From Manganibacter manganicus (GTDB taxonomy: Bacteria; Pseudomonadota; Alphaproteobacteria; Rhizobiales; Rhizobiaceae), in assembly GCF_002075885.1 (NCBI RefSeq), contig NZ_MDET01000001.1, positions 62,001 to 126,000 on the forward strand: 64,000 nt of DNA. Direction: 5' to 3'. The notes beneath the pieces are model-generated. The model saw only the letters and a program-made list of their open reading frames with translations, did not search any database and had not been told where the DNA came from. Positions 37,120 through 50,086 of the stretch are shown piece after piece. Each line of letters starts with the position of its first letter. Position 1 is the first letter of the stretch. The translations under genes and the position numbers were made by a program.

Positions 37120-37168
37120 AATATCAGGGAGACATGTCGCGACCCGCCGCAAGAGGGGATGACGGGGT

Positions 37169-38095
37169 ATGAAAAACAAGCACGTTGCCGTTCTCATGGG
37201 TGGTTTTTCTTCCGAACGGCCCGTGTCGCTCTCGTCGGGGAATGCATGCGCTGCCGCCCTTGAGGATGTTGGCTATAAAGTGACGAGGGTCGATGTCGGG
37301 CGTCATATCGGACCGGTGCTTCTCGCGCTCAAGCCTGACGTCTGCTTCAATGCCTTGCATGGTCCCTTTGGCGAGGACGGGACTATCCAGGGAATCCTCG
37401 AATATCTGGCTGCTCCCTACACGCATTCGGGCGTGCTGGCTTCGGCCCTGGCGATGAACAAGGATCTGGCCAAGACGGTGGCTTCCGCCGCTGGCATTCC
37501 GGTCGCGGAATCGAAGCTCATCAACCGCTTTGCGGTGCGCGACCAGCATCCGATGCCGCCGCCCTACGTGGTGAAGCCGGTCAATGAAGGATCGAGTTTC
37601 GGCGTGGTGATCGTCAAGGAGGATCAGTCGCATCCGCCACAGATCATCAGCTCGACCGAGTGGAAATATGGCGAGCGCGTCATGGTCGAGCGCTATGTTC
37701 ATGGACGTGAACTGACCTGCGCCGTGATGGGCGACGTCGCGCTCGGCGTTACCGAAATCATTCCGACCGGCCATTCCTTCTACGATTATGATTCGAAATA
37801 TGTGCCGGGCGGCTCAAAACACGAATGCCCGGCAAAAATTTCACCGAATATTTACCAAAAAATACAGACACTGGCACTCAAGGCTCATCAAGCTATCGGT
37901 TGCCGGGGCGTCTCCCGGTCGGACTTCCGCTACGACGACCGCCATTCGGAAAATGGCGAACTTGTCTGGCTGGAGATCAATACGCAACCTGGCATGACGC
38001 CGACGTCATTGGTCCCTGAGATCGCAGCCCAGGCGGGGCATTCGTTCGGTGATCTGTTGAGTTGGTTGGTGGAGGACGCTTCGTGTCTGCGTTGA
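37169..38095 (+). CDS. ddlB: D-alanine:D-alanine ligase
   Basis: A 308-residue ATP-grasp enzyme that makes the D-Ala-D-Ala dipeptide used by Mur[21 protein letters not shown] at the N-terminus, [16 protein letters not shown], the ATP-grasp loop [12 protein letters not shown] and the C-terminal [17 protein letters not shown] are clear. It is the first gene after the GANTC-rich gap and overlaps ftsQ by 13 bases. Confidence 0.96.
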   Translation: MKNKHVAVLMGGFSSERPVSLSSGNACAAALEDVGYKVTRVDVGRHIGPVLLALKPDVCFNALHGPFGEDGTIQGILEYLAAPYTHSGVLASALAMNKDLAKTVASAAGIPVAESKLINRFAVRDQHPMPPPYVVKPVNEGSSFGVVIVKEDQSHPPQIISSTEWKYGERVMVERYVHGRELTCAVMGDVALGVTEIIPTGHSFYDYDSKYVPGGSKHECPAKISPNIYQKIQTLALKAHQAIGCRGVSRSDFRYDDRHSENGELVWLEINTQPGMTPTSLVPEIAAQAGHSFGDLLSWLVEDASCLR

Positions 38096-39021
38096 GGTGG
38101 AGCCAGAACAGGAGTGGCGCGGCAAGGCTGGCGCTGTTCGGTCTGCCGCTTTCGCTTGACCGTTTCGTGCTGCCGCGCTGGCTGCGCCGGCCGGTGCGTC
38201 TCTTCGCCCGTCTCAATGACGGTGAGTTCCAGGCGCCGCCTTTTTCGGCGACCGTCCTTTCGGCGGTGCTGCTTGCTTCCAGTTCCATTTACGGCGGCTA
38301 TCTCGGCGGCCATCTCGACGGTTTCGTGCAGGGCGTGACCGCGCGCACCGGCTTTGCCGTCGATCAGATCAAGGTCGTCGGCAACCAGCGTACCTCGGAG
38401 ATCGACGTGCTCGGCGCGCTGGGTCTCGATGGTTGGACGTCGCTGATCGGTTTCGATGTGGGGCAGGCGAGGGAACGCGTCGCGCAACTGCCCTGGGTCG
38501 AGCGGGCGGCTGTGCGCAAGGTCTATCCGCATACGCTGGAAGTGAAGATCGCCGAGCGCGCGCCGTTCGCGCTGTTGCAGCAGGGCTCCCGGCTCGACGT
38601 GATCGAGCGCTCGGGCCGGGTCATCGTGCCCTATTCGGGCGGCAAGGACGCGCTTCTGCCGTTGCTGGTCGGTTCCGACGCGGCGGCGCCGGCGCCTGAG
38701 TTTCTCGCCGAGATCGACAGATATCCCGACTTCGCGTCGCGGATCAAAGCCTACATCCGCGTTGGGGGGCGCCGCTGGGATCTGCGGCTGGAAAACGGCG
38801 TCACGGTGAAATTGCCGGAGGAGGACGAAGCACAGGCCATCGCCGACATCGTGCGCCTGGAGCATGAAAAAGGGCTTCTGGAGCGCGATATCGTCACCGT
38901 GGACATGCGCATCTCCAACCGGCTGATTGTTGAACTGACGCCGGACGGGGTGAAAGCCCGGCAGACCGCGCTCAAGGAAGCGGAAAAATCTGTCAAGCGC
39001 AGGGCGGAGGCGAGGATATGA
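38083..39021 (+). CDS. ftsQ: cell division protein FtsQ
   Basis: A 312-residue bitopic divisome protein. A basic N-terminal cytoplasmic part (about 50 residues), a transmembrane helix near residues 55-75, a POTRA domain beginning at [17 protein letters not shown], then the beta domain with [21 protein letters not shown]-like sequence. It links FtsL and FtsB to the rest of the divisome. It starts with GTG at 38083, six bases after a GGAGGA site inside the end of ddlB, and overlaps ftsA by ATGA. Confidence 0.93.
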   Translation: MSALRWSQNRSGAARLALFGLPLSLDRFVLPRWLRRPVRLFARLNDGEFQAPPFSATVLSAVLLASSSIYGGYLGGHLDGFVQGVTARTGFAVDQIKVVGNQRTSEIDVLGALGLDGWTSLIGFDVGQARERVAQLPWVERAAVRKVYPHTLEVKIAERAPFALLQQGSRLDVIERSGRVIVPYSGGKDALLPLLVGSDAAAPAPEFLAEIDRYPDFASRIKAYIRVGGRRWDLRLENGVTVKLPEEDEAQAIADIVRLEHEKGLLERDIVTVDMRISNRLIVELTPDGVKARQTALKEAEKSVKRRAEARI

Positions 39022-40325
39022 GCTGGCTGAGCGGGTACGGCGATCTTTCCATGCGCCGCTCCGGCGTGTTGACGGTGCTCGATGTCGGGTCGAGCAAAGT
39101 GTGCTGCGTTGTCGCGCGATTGAAGCCATGCGAAGACGGCAAGCTGTTGCGCGGGCGCTCTCATCAGACGCGTGTGATCGGTATCGGCCACCAGAAGTCG
39201 CAGGGGGTGAAATCCGGCGTCGTCATCGATCTCGACCGCGCCGAGCAGGCCATCCGGCTCGCCGTGGATGCGGCCGAACGGATGGCGGGACTGACGGTCG
39301 ATTCACTCTTCGTCAACATGACGGCGGGACGGCTGAAGAGTCAGTCGTTTTCGGCCACCATCAACCTCGGCGGGCACGAGGTCGACGAGGCCGACATCAA
39401 GCGGGTTCTCGGTGCGGGCGCCAAACAGGCGCTCAAATCCGAGCGCGAGGTCGTTCATTCGCTGCCGGTCGGTTTTTCGCTCGATGCCGAGCGTGGCGTG
39501 CGCGACCCGCGCGGCATGGTGGGCGAGACACTCGGCGTGGACATGCATGTGCTGACCGCCGATGCCGCGCCGCTGCGCAATCTCGAACTGGCCATCAACC
39601 GTTCGCACCTTTCGGTCGAGCGCATGGTTTCGACGCCTTATGCCAGCGGTCTTGCGGCGCTGGTCGACGACGAGTTGGAAATGGGCGCCGCCTGCATCGA
39701 CATGGGCGGTGGAACGACGACAATCTCCATCTTTGCCGAGGGCCGGTTCGTTCATGGCGACTCCATTCCCGTCGGCGGCAACCATGTGACGCTGGATCTG
39801 GCCAAGGGGCTTTCGACGACGCTGGACGCCGCCGAACGGCTCAAGGTCATGCACGGTTCGGCGCTGCCGGGCAGCGCCGACGACCGCGACCTCATCAGCA
39901 TCCAGCCGATCGGCGAAGAGGGCGAGACGCCTTTGCAGGTGCCGCGTGCGGTGATGACGCGCATCGTGCGCGCCCGTATCGACGAGACGCTGGAGATGTT
40001 GCGCGAGCGCATCGGCAAATCCGGCTATGGCAATGTCGTTGGCCGGCGCATCGTCCTGACCGGCGGCGCCAGCCAGCTTTCGGGCCTGCCGGAAGCGGCA
40101 AGGCGCATTCTCGGACGTAATGTGCGCGTCGGCCGGCCGCTCGGCGTGGCCGGATTGCCGGAAGCGGCCAAGGGGCCGGCCTTCTCGGCGGCGGTCGGGC
40201 TTTTGATTTATCCGCAAATGGCGAGTTTCGAGAGCCATGTTGCGCAAGGAGCTTCCCGTTTCAGGATGACGGGGACAGGTGGGAAACTGCATCGCATGAG
40301 TCAGTGGTTGAGAGACAGTTTTTAG
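39018..40325 (+). CDS. ftsA: cell division protein FtsA
   Basis: A 435-residue actin-like ATPase that tethers FtsZ to the membrane. VLDVGSSKVCC (phosphate 1), CIDMGGGTTTISIF (phosphate 2), IVLTGGASQLSGLPE (adenosine) and a C-terminal amphipathic helix (MSQWLRDSF) for membrane binding are all visible. It is coupled to ftsQ by ATGA; ftsZ follows after 77 bases. Confidence 0.96.
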   Translation: MSWLSGYGDLSMRRSGVLTVLDVGSSKVCCVVARLKPCEDGKLLRGRSHQTRVIGIGHQKSQGVKSGVVIDLDRAEQAIRLAVDAAERMAGLTVDSLFVNMTAGRLKSQSFSATINLGGHEVDEADIKRVLGAGAKQALKSEREVVHSLPVGFSLDAERGVRDPRGMVGETLGVDMHVLTADAAPLRNLELAINRSHLSVERMVSTPYASGLAALVDDELEMGAACIDMGGGTTTISIFAEGRFVHGDSIPVGGNHVTLDLAKGLSTTLDAAERLKVMHGSALPGSADDRDLISIQPIGEEGETPLQVPRAVMTRIVRARIDETLEMLRERIGKSGYGNVVGRRIVLTGGASQLSGLPEAARRILGRNVRVGRPLGVAGLPEAAKGPAFSAAVGLLIYPQMASFESHVAQGASRFRMTGTGGKLHRMSQWLRDSF

Positions 40326-40402
40326 GGCCGGCGTTGAGGCCATGAGTTTGTAGGGGACTGCCCCATAATTGTAGCGGCGGAAAAGGCAAAAGGACGAGGA
40401 TT

Positions 40403-42127
40403 ATGACCATCAATCTGCAAAAGCCGGACATTACCGAGCTGAAGCCACGCATCACCGTTTTCGGTGTGGGAGGCGGTGGCGGCAACGCGGTCAACAACAT
40501 GATCACCGCGGGCTTGCGCGGCGTCGAGTTCGTGGTGGCGAACACCGATGCCCAGGCGCTGACCACGTCGAAGGCGGAGCGCCTGATCCAGCTCGGCGCG
40601 CATGTCACCGAGGGGCTGGGCGCCGGTTCGCAGCCGGAAGTCGGCCGCGCGGCTGCCGAGGAATGCCTGGATGAGATCGTCGACCACCTGACCCACACCC
40701 ATATGTGCTTCGTCACCGCCGGCATGGGCGGCGGCACCGGCACGGGGGCCGCACCGGTGGTCGCCCGCGCTGCGCGCGAAAAGGGCATTCTGACCGTCGG
40801 CGTCGTTACCAAGCCGTTCCATTTCGAAGGCCAGCGCCGCATGAAGACGGCGGATCTGGGCATCGAGGAATTGCAGAAATGCGTCGACACCCTGATCGTC
40901 ATTCCCAACCAGAACCTGTTCCGGCTGGCCAATGACAAGACGACCTTCGCCGACGCCTTCGCGATGGCCGATCAGGTGCTCTATTCGGGTGTTGCCTGCA
41001 TCACCGACCTGATGGTCAAGGAAGGCCTCATCAATCTCGATTTCGCCGACGTCCGTTCGGTCATGCGCGAGATGGGCAAGGCGATGATGGGAACCGGCGA
41101 GGCATCGGGCGAGGGCCGCGCGATGGCCGCCGCAGAGGCCGCGATCGCCAACCCGCTGCTCGACGAGACCTCGATGAAGGGCGCCAAGGGCTTGCTGATC
41201 TCGATCACCGGCGGGCGCGACCTGACGCTGTTCGAGGTGGACGAGGCGGCGACCCGCATCCGCGAGGAGGTCGATCAGGACGCCAACATCATTCTGGGTG
41301 CTACCTTCGACGAGGAACTGGAAGGCGTGATCCGCGTGTCGGTCGTGGCCACCGGCATCGACAAGTCGGCCGCCGACATGGTTGCCGCGCCGATCGCCAT
41401 TCGCCCGGCGCAGGCCAAGGCAGCGGTTGCGCCGCGTCCGGCTGCGGCCGAGGGCCGCCAACCCGCCGCCGCAGTGGTGCAACCGGCAACCGAGCCGGTC
41501 CGGGCCGACCCCGTCGCCGAAGCGATCCAGCAGGCCGAGGCCAACGCCGCGGCCATGAGCCGGCAGCCGTCGCAAACGCGGCCGGCAGCTGCTGCTTCGA
41601 CTGACGATTTCCGCCCGCACAGCAGGCTGTTCCAGTCGCCGCCGCCACCGCAGCCGGACCTTCGCCATGTGCCGCTGCAACAGCAGGCGCCCCAGCCGGC
41701 CCAGCCCGCGCCGGTGCAGGCTGCACCGCAGATCCGCGACGTGCAGCAGGCGCAACCGGTCCAGCAGGCGCCGCAGCGCATGCCGCGTGTCGAAGATTTC
41801 CCGCCGGTCGTTCGCGCCGAGGTCGAAGCCAAGACGCATCCGATCGACCATGAGGATCGCGGCCCGATGGGACTCCTGAAGCGCCTGACCAACGGCCTGA
41901 CGCGCCGCGAGGAAGAGCCGGCGCGCCTGCAGCCCGCCCAGCCGCGCGAGCCGAAACTGCGCCAGGCCGCGCCGGAGACGCGGCGTCTCGCCAGCCAGGA
42001 CGCGCAGCTTTACGCGCCGCGCCGTGGCCAGCTTGACGATCACGGCCGCCTGGCGGTACCGACTCAGCGCGCGCATGAGGAGGATCAGCTCGAGATTCCG
42101 GCCTTCCTGCGCCGCCAGGCCAACTGA
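40403..42127 (+). CDS. ftsZ: cell division GTPase FtsZ, long-linker alphaproteobacterial type
   Basis: A 574-residue tubulin-like GTPase that forms the Z ring. The GTP loop [12 protein letters not shown] (about 107-118) and the catalytic loop [11 protein letters not shown] are present. After the folded core (about 1-320) comes a proline-, glutamine- and alanine-rich linker of roughly 240 residues, far longer than in E. coli (383 in all) and usual for this class. The conserved C-terminal peptide [10 protein letters not shown] binds FtsA and other partners. It has its own purine-rich leader (AGGACGAGGATT) and ends at a terminator. Confidence 0.97.
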   Translation: MTINLQKPDITELKPRITVFGVGGGGGNAVNNMITAGLRGVEFVVANTDAQALTTSKAERLIQLGAHVTEGLGAGSQPEVGRAAAEECLDEIVDHLTHTHMCFVTAGMGGGTGTGAAPVVARAAREKGILTVGVVTKPFHFEGQRRMKTADLGIEELQKCVDTLIVIPNQNLFRLANDKTTFADAFAMADQVLYSGVACITDLMVKEGLINLDFADVRSVMREMGKAMMGTGEASGEGRAMAAAEAAIANPLLDETSMKGAKGLLISITGGRDLTLFEVDEAATRIREEVDQDANIILGATFDEELEGVIRVSVVATGIDKSAADMVAAPIAIRPAQAKAAVAPRPAAAEGRQPAAAVVQPATEPVRADPVAEAIQQAEANAAAMSRQPSQTRPAAAASTDDFRPHSRLFQSPPPPQPDLRHVPLQQQAPQPAQPAPVQAAPQIRDVQQAQPVQQAPQRMPRVEDFPPVVRAEVEAKTHPIDHEDRGPMGLLKRLTNGLTRREEEPARLQPAQPREPKLRQAAPETRRLASQDAQLYAPRRGQLDDHGRLAVPTQRAHEEDQLEIPAFLRRQAN

Positions 42128-42153
42128 TCCGTTAACGGAATGTAACATGTGTT

Positions 42154-42187
42154 AACAGGCAGACGGGGCCACCGCCTGCCTGTTTTT
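42154..42187 (+). terminator. rho-independent terminator of ftsZ
   Basis: AACAGGCAG (42154-42162) pairs with CTGCCTGTT (42176-42184) around a 13-base loop, followed by TTT. It separates the division genes from lpxC, which must then have its own promoter in the 220-base leader. Confidence 0.82.
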
Positions 42188-42410
42188 ATGTGTAAGCCTT
42201 TTGAAACAAGGGGTTGCGAGCGCCTGTCAACACTCTTTCGGCATTACACAGGGAAAGAAAGCGTGATTTGGACTTCAGTGGACCCGACATTATCTTCGCC
42301 AGCGAAACAAGGTCGGTATGGGTTTGTGGGGATTGGCCCCTGCCGATAGAAAAGAGCCGCATGATGAATCTGTCAGGACGGCACGCAAGCTTGGGCGTAC
42401 GGGGCTCATT

Positions 42411-43349
42411 TTGAATATCTATCAGACGACGATCAAATCGCGCGTGACGCTTTCGGGCACGGGTGTGCATAGTGGCAAGCCGGTGTCGGTCAATTTTATG
42501 CCGGCGGATGCCGACACGGGCATTGTCTTTCAGCTTCTCGACGGGCCGCAGCAGGGCAAGGAAATCCGCGCGCTGGTGTCGGAGGTCGGCTCCACTGATC
42601 TCTGCACCATGCTGGGCGATCCGAACGGTGGGCATGTCGCCACCGTCGAGCATTTGATGGCGGCCGTGCTCGGCCTCGGCCTCGATAATCTTTTCATCGA
42701 GATCAGCGGCGGCGAAGTGCCGATCCTCGACGGCAGTGCCGCCGCGTTCGTTGAAGCGGTGGACCATGTCGGCATCGAGATTCTGCCGGTCAAGCGCCGT
42801 TTCATCCGTATCCTGAAGCCGGTGCGCATCGAAAACGGCGCCTCCTGGGCCGAGTTCCAGCCTTATGCGGGAACCCGCTTCGACGTCGAGATCGATTTTG
42901 AGAGTCCGGCGATCGGCCGCCAGCATTTCGCCTGCGATCTTACGGCTGAGACCTTCCGCACCGAGATTTCGCGCTCGCGCACCTTCGGCTTCATGAAGGA
43001 TGTCGAGCGGCTGTGGGCGGCGGGCTACGCGCTCGGCTCCTCGCTCGAAAATTCGCTGGTGATCGGCGACGACAACCGCGTCATCAATATGGGCGGGCTG
43101 CGCTATCCGAATGAATTCGTACGCCACAAGATGCTGGACGCGATGGGCGATCTGGCCCTGGCCGGCGCGCGCTTCATCGGCTGCTTCCGCTCCTATCGCG
43201 GCGGTCACAGGATGAATGCTGCGGCGCTGCGCCGGTTGTTATCCGACCGCTCGGCGTTCGAGATTGTCGAGACGTCGCGGCCGGAGCGCGGGCGGGGCCT
43301 CGAGATGAGCGCCGTCAGCGCACCTGTTCACGCGCCCTGGGTGATTTGA
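42411..43349 (+). CDS. lpxC: UDP-3-O-acyl-N-acetylglucosamine deacetylase
   Basis: A 312-residue zinc deacetylase carrying out the committed step of lipid A synthesis. TLSGTGVHSGKPV, VEHLMAAVLGLGLDN (zinc ligand), RTFGFMKDVERLWAAG and the second zinc site HKMLDAMGDLAL are present. The TTG at 42411 is chosen because the protein then begins NIYQTTI, aligning with known rhizobial and Brucella LpxC starts (NAYQKTI). An ATG at 42318 would add 31 residues with no family support. Placement behind ftsZ is standard in this group. Confidence 0.93.
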   Translation: MNIYQTTIKSRVTLSGTGVHSGKPVSVNFMPADADTGIVFQLLDGPQQGKEIRALVSEVGSTDLCTMLGDPNGGHVATVEHLMAAVLGLGLDNLFIEISGGEVPILDGSAAAFVEAVDHVGIEILPVKRRFIRILKPVRIENGASWAEFQPYAGTRFDVEIDFESPAIGRQHFACDLTAETFRTEISRSRTFGFMKDVERLWAAGYALGSSLENSLVIGDDNRVINMGGLRYPNEFVRHKMLDAMGDLALAGARFIGCFRSYRGGHRMNAAALRRLLSDRSAFEIVETSRPERGRGLEMSAVSAPVHAPWVI

Positions 43350-43550
43350 CCGCTGCCCTCGTCGGCAACTCGCCGCAAATATGTGTTGCCCGATTGCACC
43401 ATGCTCCAGTTCGATTGCAGGCTGTATGGCCAGCTTTTCGGCTTGCCACAAAAATGTGCGATTGCCTGTCGATAGCGTTGCTGGGTAGGGCGGTTTTGGG
43501 CTATGGCTGCACGCCGACGATGAAAATCCGCCGAAGGGGCGATATTCTGC

Positions 43551-44423
43551 ATGACTTCCAAACGGGCTGATCGAGTGAAGGGGCCGGCCAGAGCCGCTCT
43601 CATGGCTTGCGCGCTGGTCGGTGCGCCGCTGCTTTTGTCGGCCTGCATGTCTTCGGAAAAAGACATCGACCTGTCCACCTATGTCGACCAGACGGAACCG
43701 GGAGACGTGCTATACAACCAGGGCCTGGCCAATCTCAATGCCGGCCGGCTGAGCGAGGCGGCGAAAAAGTTCGCCGCCGTCGATCAGCAGCATCCCTATT
43801 CCGAATGGGCGCGCAAATCGATGGTGATGGGCGCCTTCACCAATTACCGGCAGGGCAATTACGAGGATGCGATTTCCGGCGCCAAGCGCTACCTCAATCT
43901 CTATCCCTCGACCGATGACGCCGCTTATGCCCAGTATATCATCGGCCTGAGCTATTATCGCCAGATCAAGGACGTCACCCAGGAGCAGAAGGAAGCGCGC
44001 CTGTGCATCCAGGCGATGCAGAACGTCGTGACGCGGTGGCCGGATTCCGAATATGTCGATGACGCCAAGGCCAAGATCCGCTTCGCCACGGACCAACTGG
44101 CCGGCAAGGAAATGCAGATCGGCCGCTATTATCTGGAACGCCGCGAATATATCGCCGCCATCAAGCGCTTCCGCAATGTAGTTGAGAACTATTCCAATAC
44201 CCGCCACATCGAGGAGGCGCTGGCGCGCCTGACCGAAGCCTACTATGCCATGGGCCTGACGAGCGAGGCGCAGACGGCGGCAGCCGTGCTCGGCCGCAAT
44301 TATCCTGACAGCCAGTGGTACAAGGATTCCTACAAGCTGCTGCAAAACAACGGCTTGCAGCCGCGTGAGAACAGCGCGTCCTGGATATCCAAGGCTGGCA
44401 AGCTCATCACCGGCGCGTCCTGA
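43551..44423 (+). CDS. bamD: outer membrane protein assembly factor BamD
   Basis: A 290-residue lipoprotein (lipobox LSAC, Cys32) made of TPR-like helical repeats: [21 protein letters not shown], then [16 protein letters not shown]. BamD binds BamA and feeds beta-barrel proteins to it at the inner face of the outer membrane. The preceding 201 bases have no gene. A short hairpin separates it from recN. Confidence 0.94.
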   Translation: MTSKRADRVKGPARAALMACALVGAPLLLSACMSSEKDIDLSTYVDQTEPGDVLYNQGLANLNAGRLSEAAKKFAAVDQQHPYSEWARKSMVMGAFTNYRQGNYEDAISGAKRYLNLYPSTDDAAYAQYIIGLSYYRQIKDVTQEQKEARLCIQAMQNVVTRWPDSEYVDDAKAKIRFATDQLAGKEMQIGRYYLERREYIAAIKRFRNVVENYSNTRHIEEALARLTEAYYAMGLTSEAQTAAAVLGRNYPDSQWYKDSYKLLQNNGLQPRENSASWISKAGKLITGAS

Positions 44424-44430
44424 TAAGGCA

Positions 44431-44455
44431 CATGGAGCGCTTGTGCGGCTCCATG
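44431..44455 (+). terminator. small hairpin between bamD and recN
   Basis: CATGGAGC (44431-44438) and GCTCCATG (44448-44455), perfect over eight bases with a 9-base loop. No T run follows, so it may be an attenuator, an RNA-stability element or a weak terminator. Confidence 0.4.
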
Positions 44456-44468
44456 CTATAGCGTTGCG

Positions 44469-46145
44469 ATGCTCTCCAGGTTGTCGATTCGCGATATCGT
44501 CCTGATTGAACGGCTGGACATCGACTTTTCCACCGGTCTGTCCGTATTGACCGGGGAGACCGGTGCCGGCAAATCCATTCTTCTGGATGCGCTTTCGCTG
44601 GCGCTCGGCGCGCGCGGCGATGCCTCGCTGGTACGCCATGGTGCTGCCCAGGGGCAGGTGACGGCGGTGTTCGACGTGCCGCGCAACCATCCGGCGCGCG
44701 CGCTTCTGGCCGAAAACGCGATCGACGAAAACGACGACATCATCCTGCGCCGTGTCCAGAATGCCGACGGCCGCACGCGCGTCTTCGTCAACGACCAGCC
44801 GTCCAGCGTGACGCTGATGCGCGATATCGGTCGTCTTCTGGTGGAAATCCATGGCCAGCACGACGAACGCGCACTGGTCGATCCCGGTGCGCATCGCGAC
44901 CTGCTGGATGCCTTTGGCGCTCACCAGAGCGCGGCCAGCGCCGTTGGCGAGGCCTGGCGTCACTGGCGCGGCTGCGAGAATGAGCTTTCGCGCCACCGCG
45001 CCAGAGTGGAGGCGGCGGCGCGCGAGGCGGATTATCTGCGCGCTTCTGTCGCCGAACTCGTGCGCATAGATCCGCAACCCGGTGAGGAGAGCGATCTTGC
45101 CGAAACGCGCACGGCGATGATGCGGGCGGAAAAGATCGCCACCGAAATCAGGGATGCGCAGGACGTGCTTTCGGGGCCGAGTTCGCCGCTGCCGCAGCTT
45201 GCCGGCCTGCTGCGGCGGCTTCAGCGCAAGGTCAACGAAGCGCCCGGCCTGCTGGATGAGGTCATCACGTCTCTGGACGAGGCGATGCTGTCGCTGGATG
45301 CCGCACAGGAGAGTGTGGAGGCTGCGCTGCGCGATACGGAGTACGATCCGCAGCGGCTGGAAAAGGCGGAAGAGCGGCTGTTTGCGCTGCGAGCCGTCGC
45401 GCGCAAGCACAATGTCGCGGTGGACGATCTGGCGCAATTGCGCGACACCATGGCCGCCGATCTTGCCGATCTCGATGCCGGCGAGGAGCGGCTGGCCGGC
45501 TTGGAAAAGCAGGCCCGCGCCGCCCGTGAAGCCTATGATGTGTGCGCGGCACATTTATCGGAATTGCGCGAGGCTGCCGCCGCCGGCATCGTGCGCGCCG
45601 TCATGGCCGAACTTCCGGCCTTGAAGCTCGAACGCGCTGAATTTCTGGTCGAGATGGCGAGCGAGCCGGACAACCGCATGGAAGAGGGTATCGATCGCAT
45701 CGAATTCTGGGTGCGCACCAATCCCGGCACGCGGGCAGGGCCGATGATGAAGGTGGCCTCCGGAGGGGAATTGTCGCGGTTCCTTCTGGCGCTCAAGGTG
45801 GCGCTGGCCGACCGCGGCTCGGCGCCGACGCTTGTCTTCGACGAAATCGACACCGGTGTCGGCGGTGCGGTGGCCGATGCCATCGGGCAGAGACTGGCGC
45901 GGCTGGCCAGGCGCGTGCAGGTGCTTTCCGTCACCCATGCGCCGCAGGTCGCGGCGCGGGCAAACACGCATTTCCTGATCTCGAAATCGGGTGGTGCCGA
46001 CAAAGTGGCGACCAGCGTTGCCGAGATGGACAAGGCAGCGCGGCAGGAAGAGATCGCCCGCATGCTGGCAGGCGCGACGATCACCGACGAGGCGCGAGCC
46101 GCTGCCGAACGGCTGCTGAAGGAGAATTTGGCGTCGGCGGGGTAG
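44469..46145 (+). CDS. recN: DNA repair protein RecN
   Basis: A 558-residue SMC-like ATPase for double-strand-break repair. Walker A is GETGAGKS (29-36); a long central coiled coil follows (about 150-370); the C-terminal half holds the ABC signature SGGELSRFLLALK and Walker B LVFDEIDTGVGG, with the D-loop. It brings broken ends together with RecA. It lies 45 bases after bamD and ends at a strong palindrome. Confidence 0.96.
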   Translation: MLSRLSIRDIVLIERLDIDFSTGLSVLTGETGAGKSILLDALSLALGARGDASLVRHGAAQGQVTAVFDVPRNHPARALLAENAIDENDDIILRRVQNADGRTRVFVNDQPSSVTLMRDIGRLLVEIHGQHDERALVDPGAHRDLLDAFGAHQSAASAVGEAWRHWRGCENELSRHRARVEAAAREADYLRASVAELVRIDPQPGEESDLAETRTAMMRAEKIATEIRDAQDVLSGPSSPLPQLAGLLRRLQRKVNEAPGLLDEVITSLDEAMLSLDAAQESVEAALRDTEYDPQRLEKAEERLFALRAVARKHNVAVDDLAQLRDTMAADLADLDAGEERLAGLEKQARAAREAYDVCAAHLSELREAAAAGIVRAVMAELPALKLERAEFLVEMASEPDNRMEEGIDRIEFWVRTNPGTRAGPMMKVASGGELSRFLLALKVALADRGSAPTLVFDEIDTGVGGAVADAIGQRLARLARRVQVLSVTHAPQVAARANTHFLISKSGGADKVATSVAEMDKAARQEEIARMLAGATITDEARAAAERLLKENLASAG

Positions 46146-46160
46146 GGCGCGTGCTTCGAC

Positions 46161-46201
46161 CCTTCGAGGCTCGCCCTTCGGACTATCACCTCAGGGTGAG
46201 G
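46161..46201 (-). repeat. dispersed palindromic repeat (copy D, degenerate)
   Basis: CCTTCGAGGCTCGCCCTTCG, then GACTATCACCTCAGGGTGAGG. The two ends match the family core in copy B; the middle differs. It lies 16 bases after the recN stop. Confidence 0.65.
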
Positions 46202-46220
46202 GAAGGTTGGAGTTTGAAAG

Positions 46221-46257
46221 CACCCCCCTCTGGCCGGCAGGCCAGAGGGGGGTGTTG
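46221..46257 (+). terminator. perfect 15-bp palindrome after recN
   Basis: CACCCCCCTCTGGCC (46221-46235), loop GGCA, GGCCAGAGGGGGGTG (46240-46254), then TTG. It is a very stable hairpin but has almost no T tail. It probably ends or protects the long lpxC-bamD-recN transcript. Confidence 0.6.
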
Positions 46258-46570
46258 TCCCGCGAACAGTCGCGATTGGCGTGGATGAAAAATCACGACG
46301 CCAATCATCGAAAAAGATAATTCCGTCACCGATCAAGCGTTTATCCAGTCCGCGACGATTTCTTCTTGCCCGCTTTATCCACACCCTCCACCGCTCCCCC
46401 ATAATCCCCACAGCAGCTTGCCAGCGGGAACGGGTGTGCACACTCGAGCATCCAGGCAAGTGTGGCGCCGGGTGCGTTATCCGTAACAGTGAACGGAACC
46501 GCCCGGCCCGAACCGGACCTGAGATGCTCGCGCTCGCAAATGGGCGATGGGCCGGGAAAGGCAAGGGTAG

Positions 46571-48931
<2,361 letters not shown>

Positions 48932-49030
48932 GGGCCGGATACATCATTTTCGCTGATCGTTTGGCTCAAATGAATTCGTGTGACAGTGGCCGGTGTGCCT
49001 CCTAGAACCCACCTTCTCAAGGAGAAGCAG

Positions 49031-49786
49031 ATGTCCGCGCAGGCGATTTCGGAACGGCCCGCATCGAGCGAATTCTGGCGCGGCGCGCGGCTGGCAATTC
49101 CGGTGATGGTGGCATCCGGGCCGTTCGCCATGCTGTTCGGCGCGCTCGCGGTGGACAACGGCTTCTCGGTGTTCGAGGCCTTTTTCATGAGCGCGGCCGT
49201 GTTCGGCGGCGCCAGCCAGATGGTTGGCATCGAACTGTTCGGCCATCATGTCGCGCCGTGGCTGATCGTGCTGTCGATCTTCGCGGTGAACTTCCGTCAC
49301 ATGCTGTATTCGGCGGCGATCGGCCGGCAGCTTGCGCACTGGCCGCTTGCCCAGCAGGCAGCGGCCTATTTCTTGCTCACCGATCCGCAATATGCCTTTG
49401 CGGAGAGCGAGGCGCTGGGCGGCCGCAAGGTCGGTTTCGTCTGGTATATGGGGGCTGCACTTGCCGTCTATGTCTCGTGGGTGATCCTCACGACACTCGG
49501 TGCCTTCTTCGGCCAGTTCATTCCGGATACCGGCGCGCTCGGTATCGATTTCCTGCTGCCGATCTATTTTCTCGGCCTGGTGATGGATTTCCGCAAGCGG
49601 CCGCTGTGGCTGCCCATTGTCGCGGTCAGTGCCGTGGCGTCGATCCTTGCCTACAAGCTTGTCGGCTCGCCCTGGCATGTCTCGCTCGGCGCGCTGGCGG
49701 GCGTCGCGCTGGCTGTCATCCTGCCGCCGCACCATAGCGGTGTCGGTATTGAGCCGGGCGAAACCGAGATCGAGAAATTGCCATGA
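49031..49786 (+). CDS. azlC: AzlC-family branched-chain amino acid exporter subunit
   Basis: A 251-residue inner-membrane protein with several hydrophobic helices. It has the AzlC opening FWRGARLAIPVMVASGPFA, FMSAAVFGGASQM, and NFRHMLYSA. With AzlD it exports branched-chain or related amino acids. AAGGAGAAG stands six bases before the ATG at 49031. The stop overlaps azlD by ATGA. Confidence 0.9.
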   Translation: MSAQAISERPASSEFWRGARLAIPVMVASGPFAMLFGALAVDNGFSVFEAFFMSAAVFGGASQMVGIELFGHHVAPWLIVLSIFAVNFRHMLYSAAIGRQLAHWPLAQQAAAYFLLTDPQYAFAESEALGGRKVGFVWYMGAALAVYVSWVILTTLGAFFGQFIPDTGALGIDFLLPIYFLGLVMDFRKRPLWLPIVAVSAVASILAYKLVGSPWHVSLGALAGVALAVILPPHHSGVGIEPGETEIEKLP

Positions 49787-50079
49787 GCACGACCCTCTGG
49801 ATCACGGTTGCTGCGGCGATCGCCACCTATCTCACCCGCGTCGGCGGGCATCTGGTGCTGTCGCGCTTCGAGCGCATTCATCCACGCGTCGAGGCCGGCC
49901 TGAATGCGGTGCCGGCGGCGGTGCTGACCACGCTGGTGGCGCCGGCCGTGCTTGGCGCCGGACCGGCGGAATGGATAGCGTTGATCGTCGCAGCGCTGGT
50001 GGCGCTGCGCGGCAACCTGCTTTCGATGTTTCTGGCCGGTGCGGCCGTGCTGATCGTCGCGCGGCAATTCATGGGGTGA
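49783..50079 (+). CDS. azlD: AzlD-family branched-chain amino acid transport subunit
   Basis: A 98-residue membrane protein with three to four helices, the usual small partner of AzlC. TYLTRVGGHLVLSRFERIHP and NAVPAAVLTTLVAP are typical. It is coupled to azlC by four bases. The stop is only seven bases from the convergent aminopeptidase gene. Confidence 0.9.
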   Translation: MSTTLWITVAAAIATYLTRVGGHLVLSRFERIHPRVEAGLNAVPAAVLTTLVAPAVLGAGPAEWIALIVAALVALRGNLLSMFLAGAAVLIVARQFMG

Positions 50080-50086
50080 AGGCGGA

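Noticed and set aside
36997-37197. 66-residue reverse-strand frame between murB and ddlB
   Set aside because: It overlaps the GANTC cluster and the ddlB start, with no domain and no ribosome binding site.
42131-42155. Paired GTTAAC motifs after ftsZ as CtrA sites
   Set aside because: The half-sites are too far apart for a CtrA box, and the region is mainly the ftsZ terminator.
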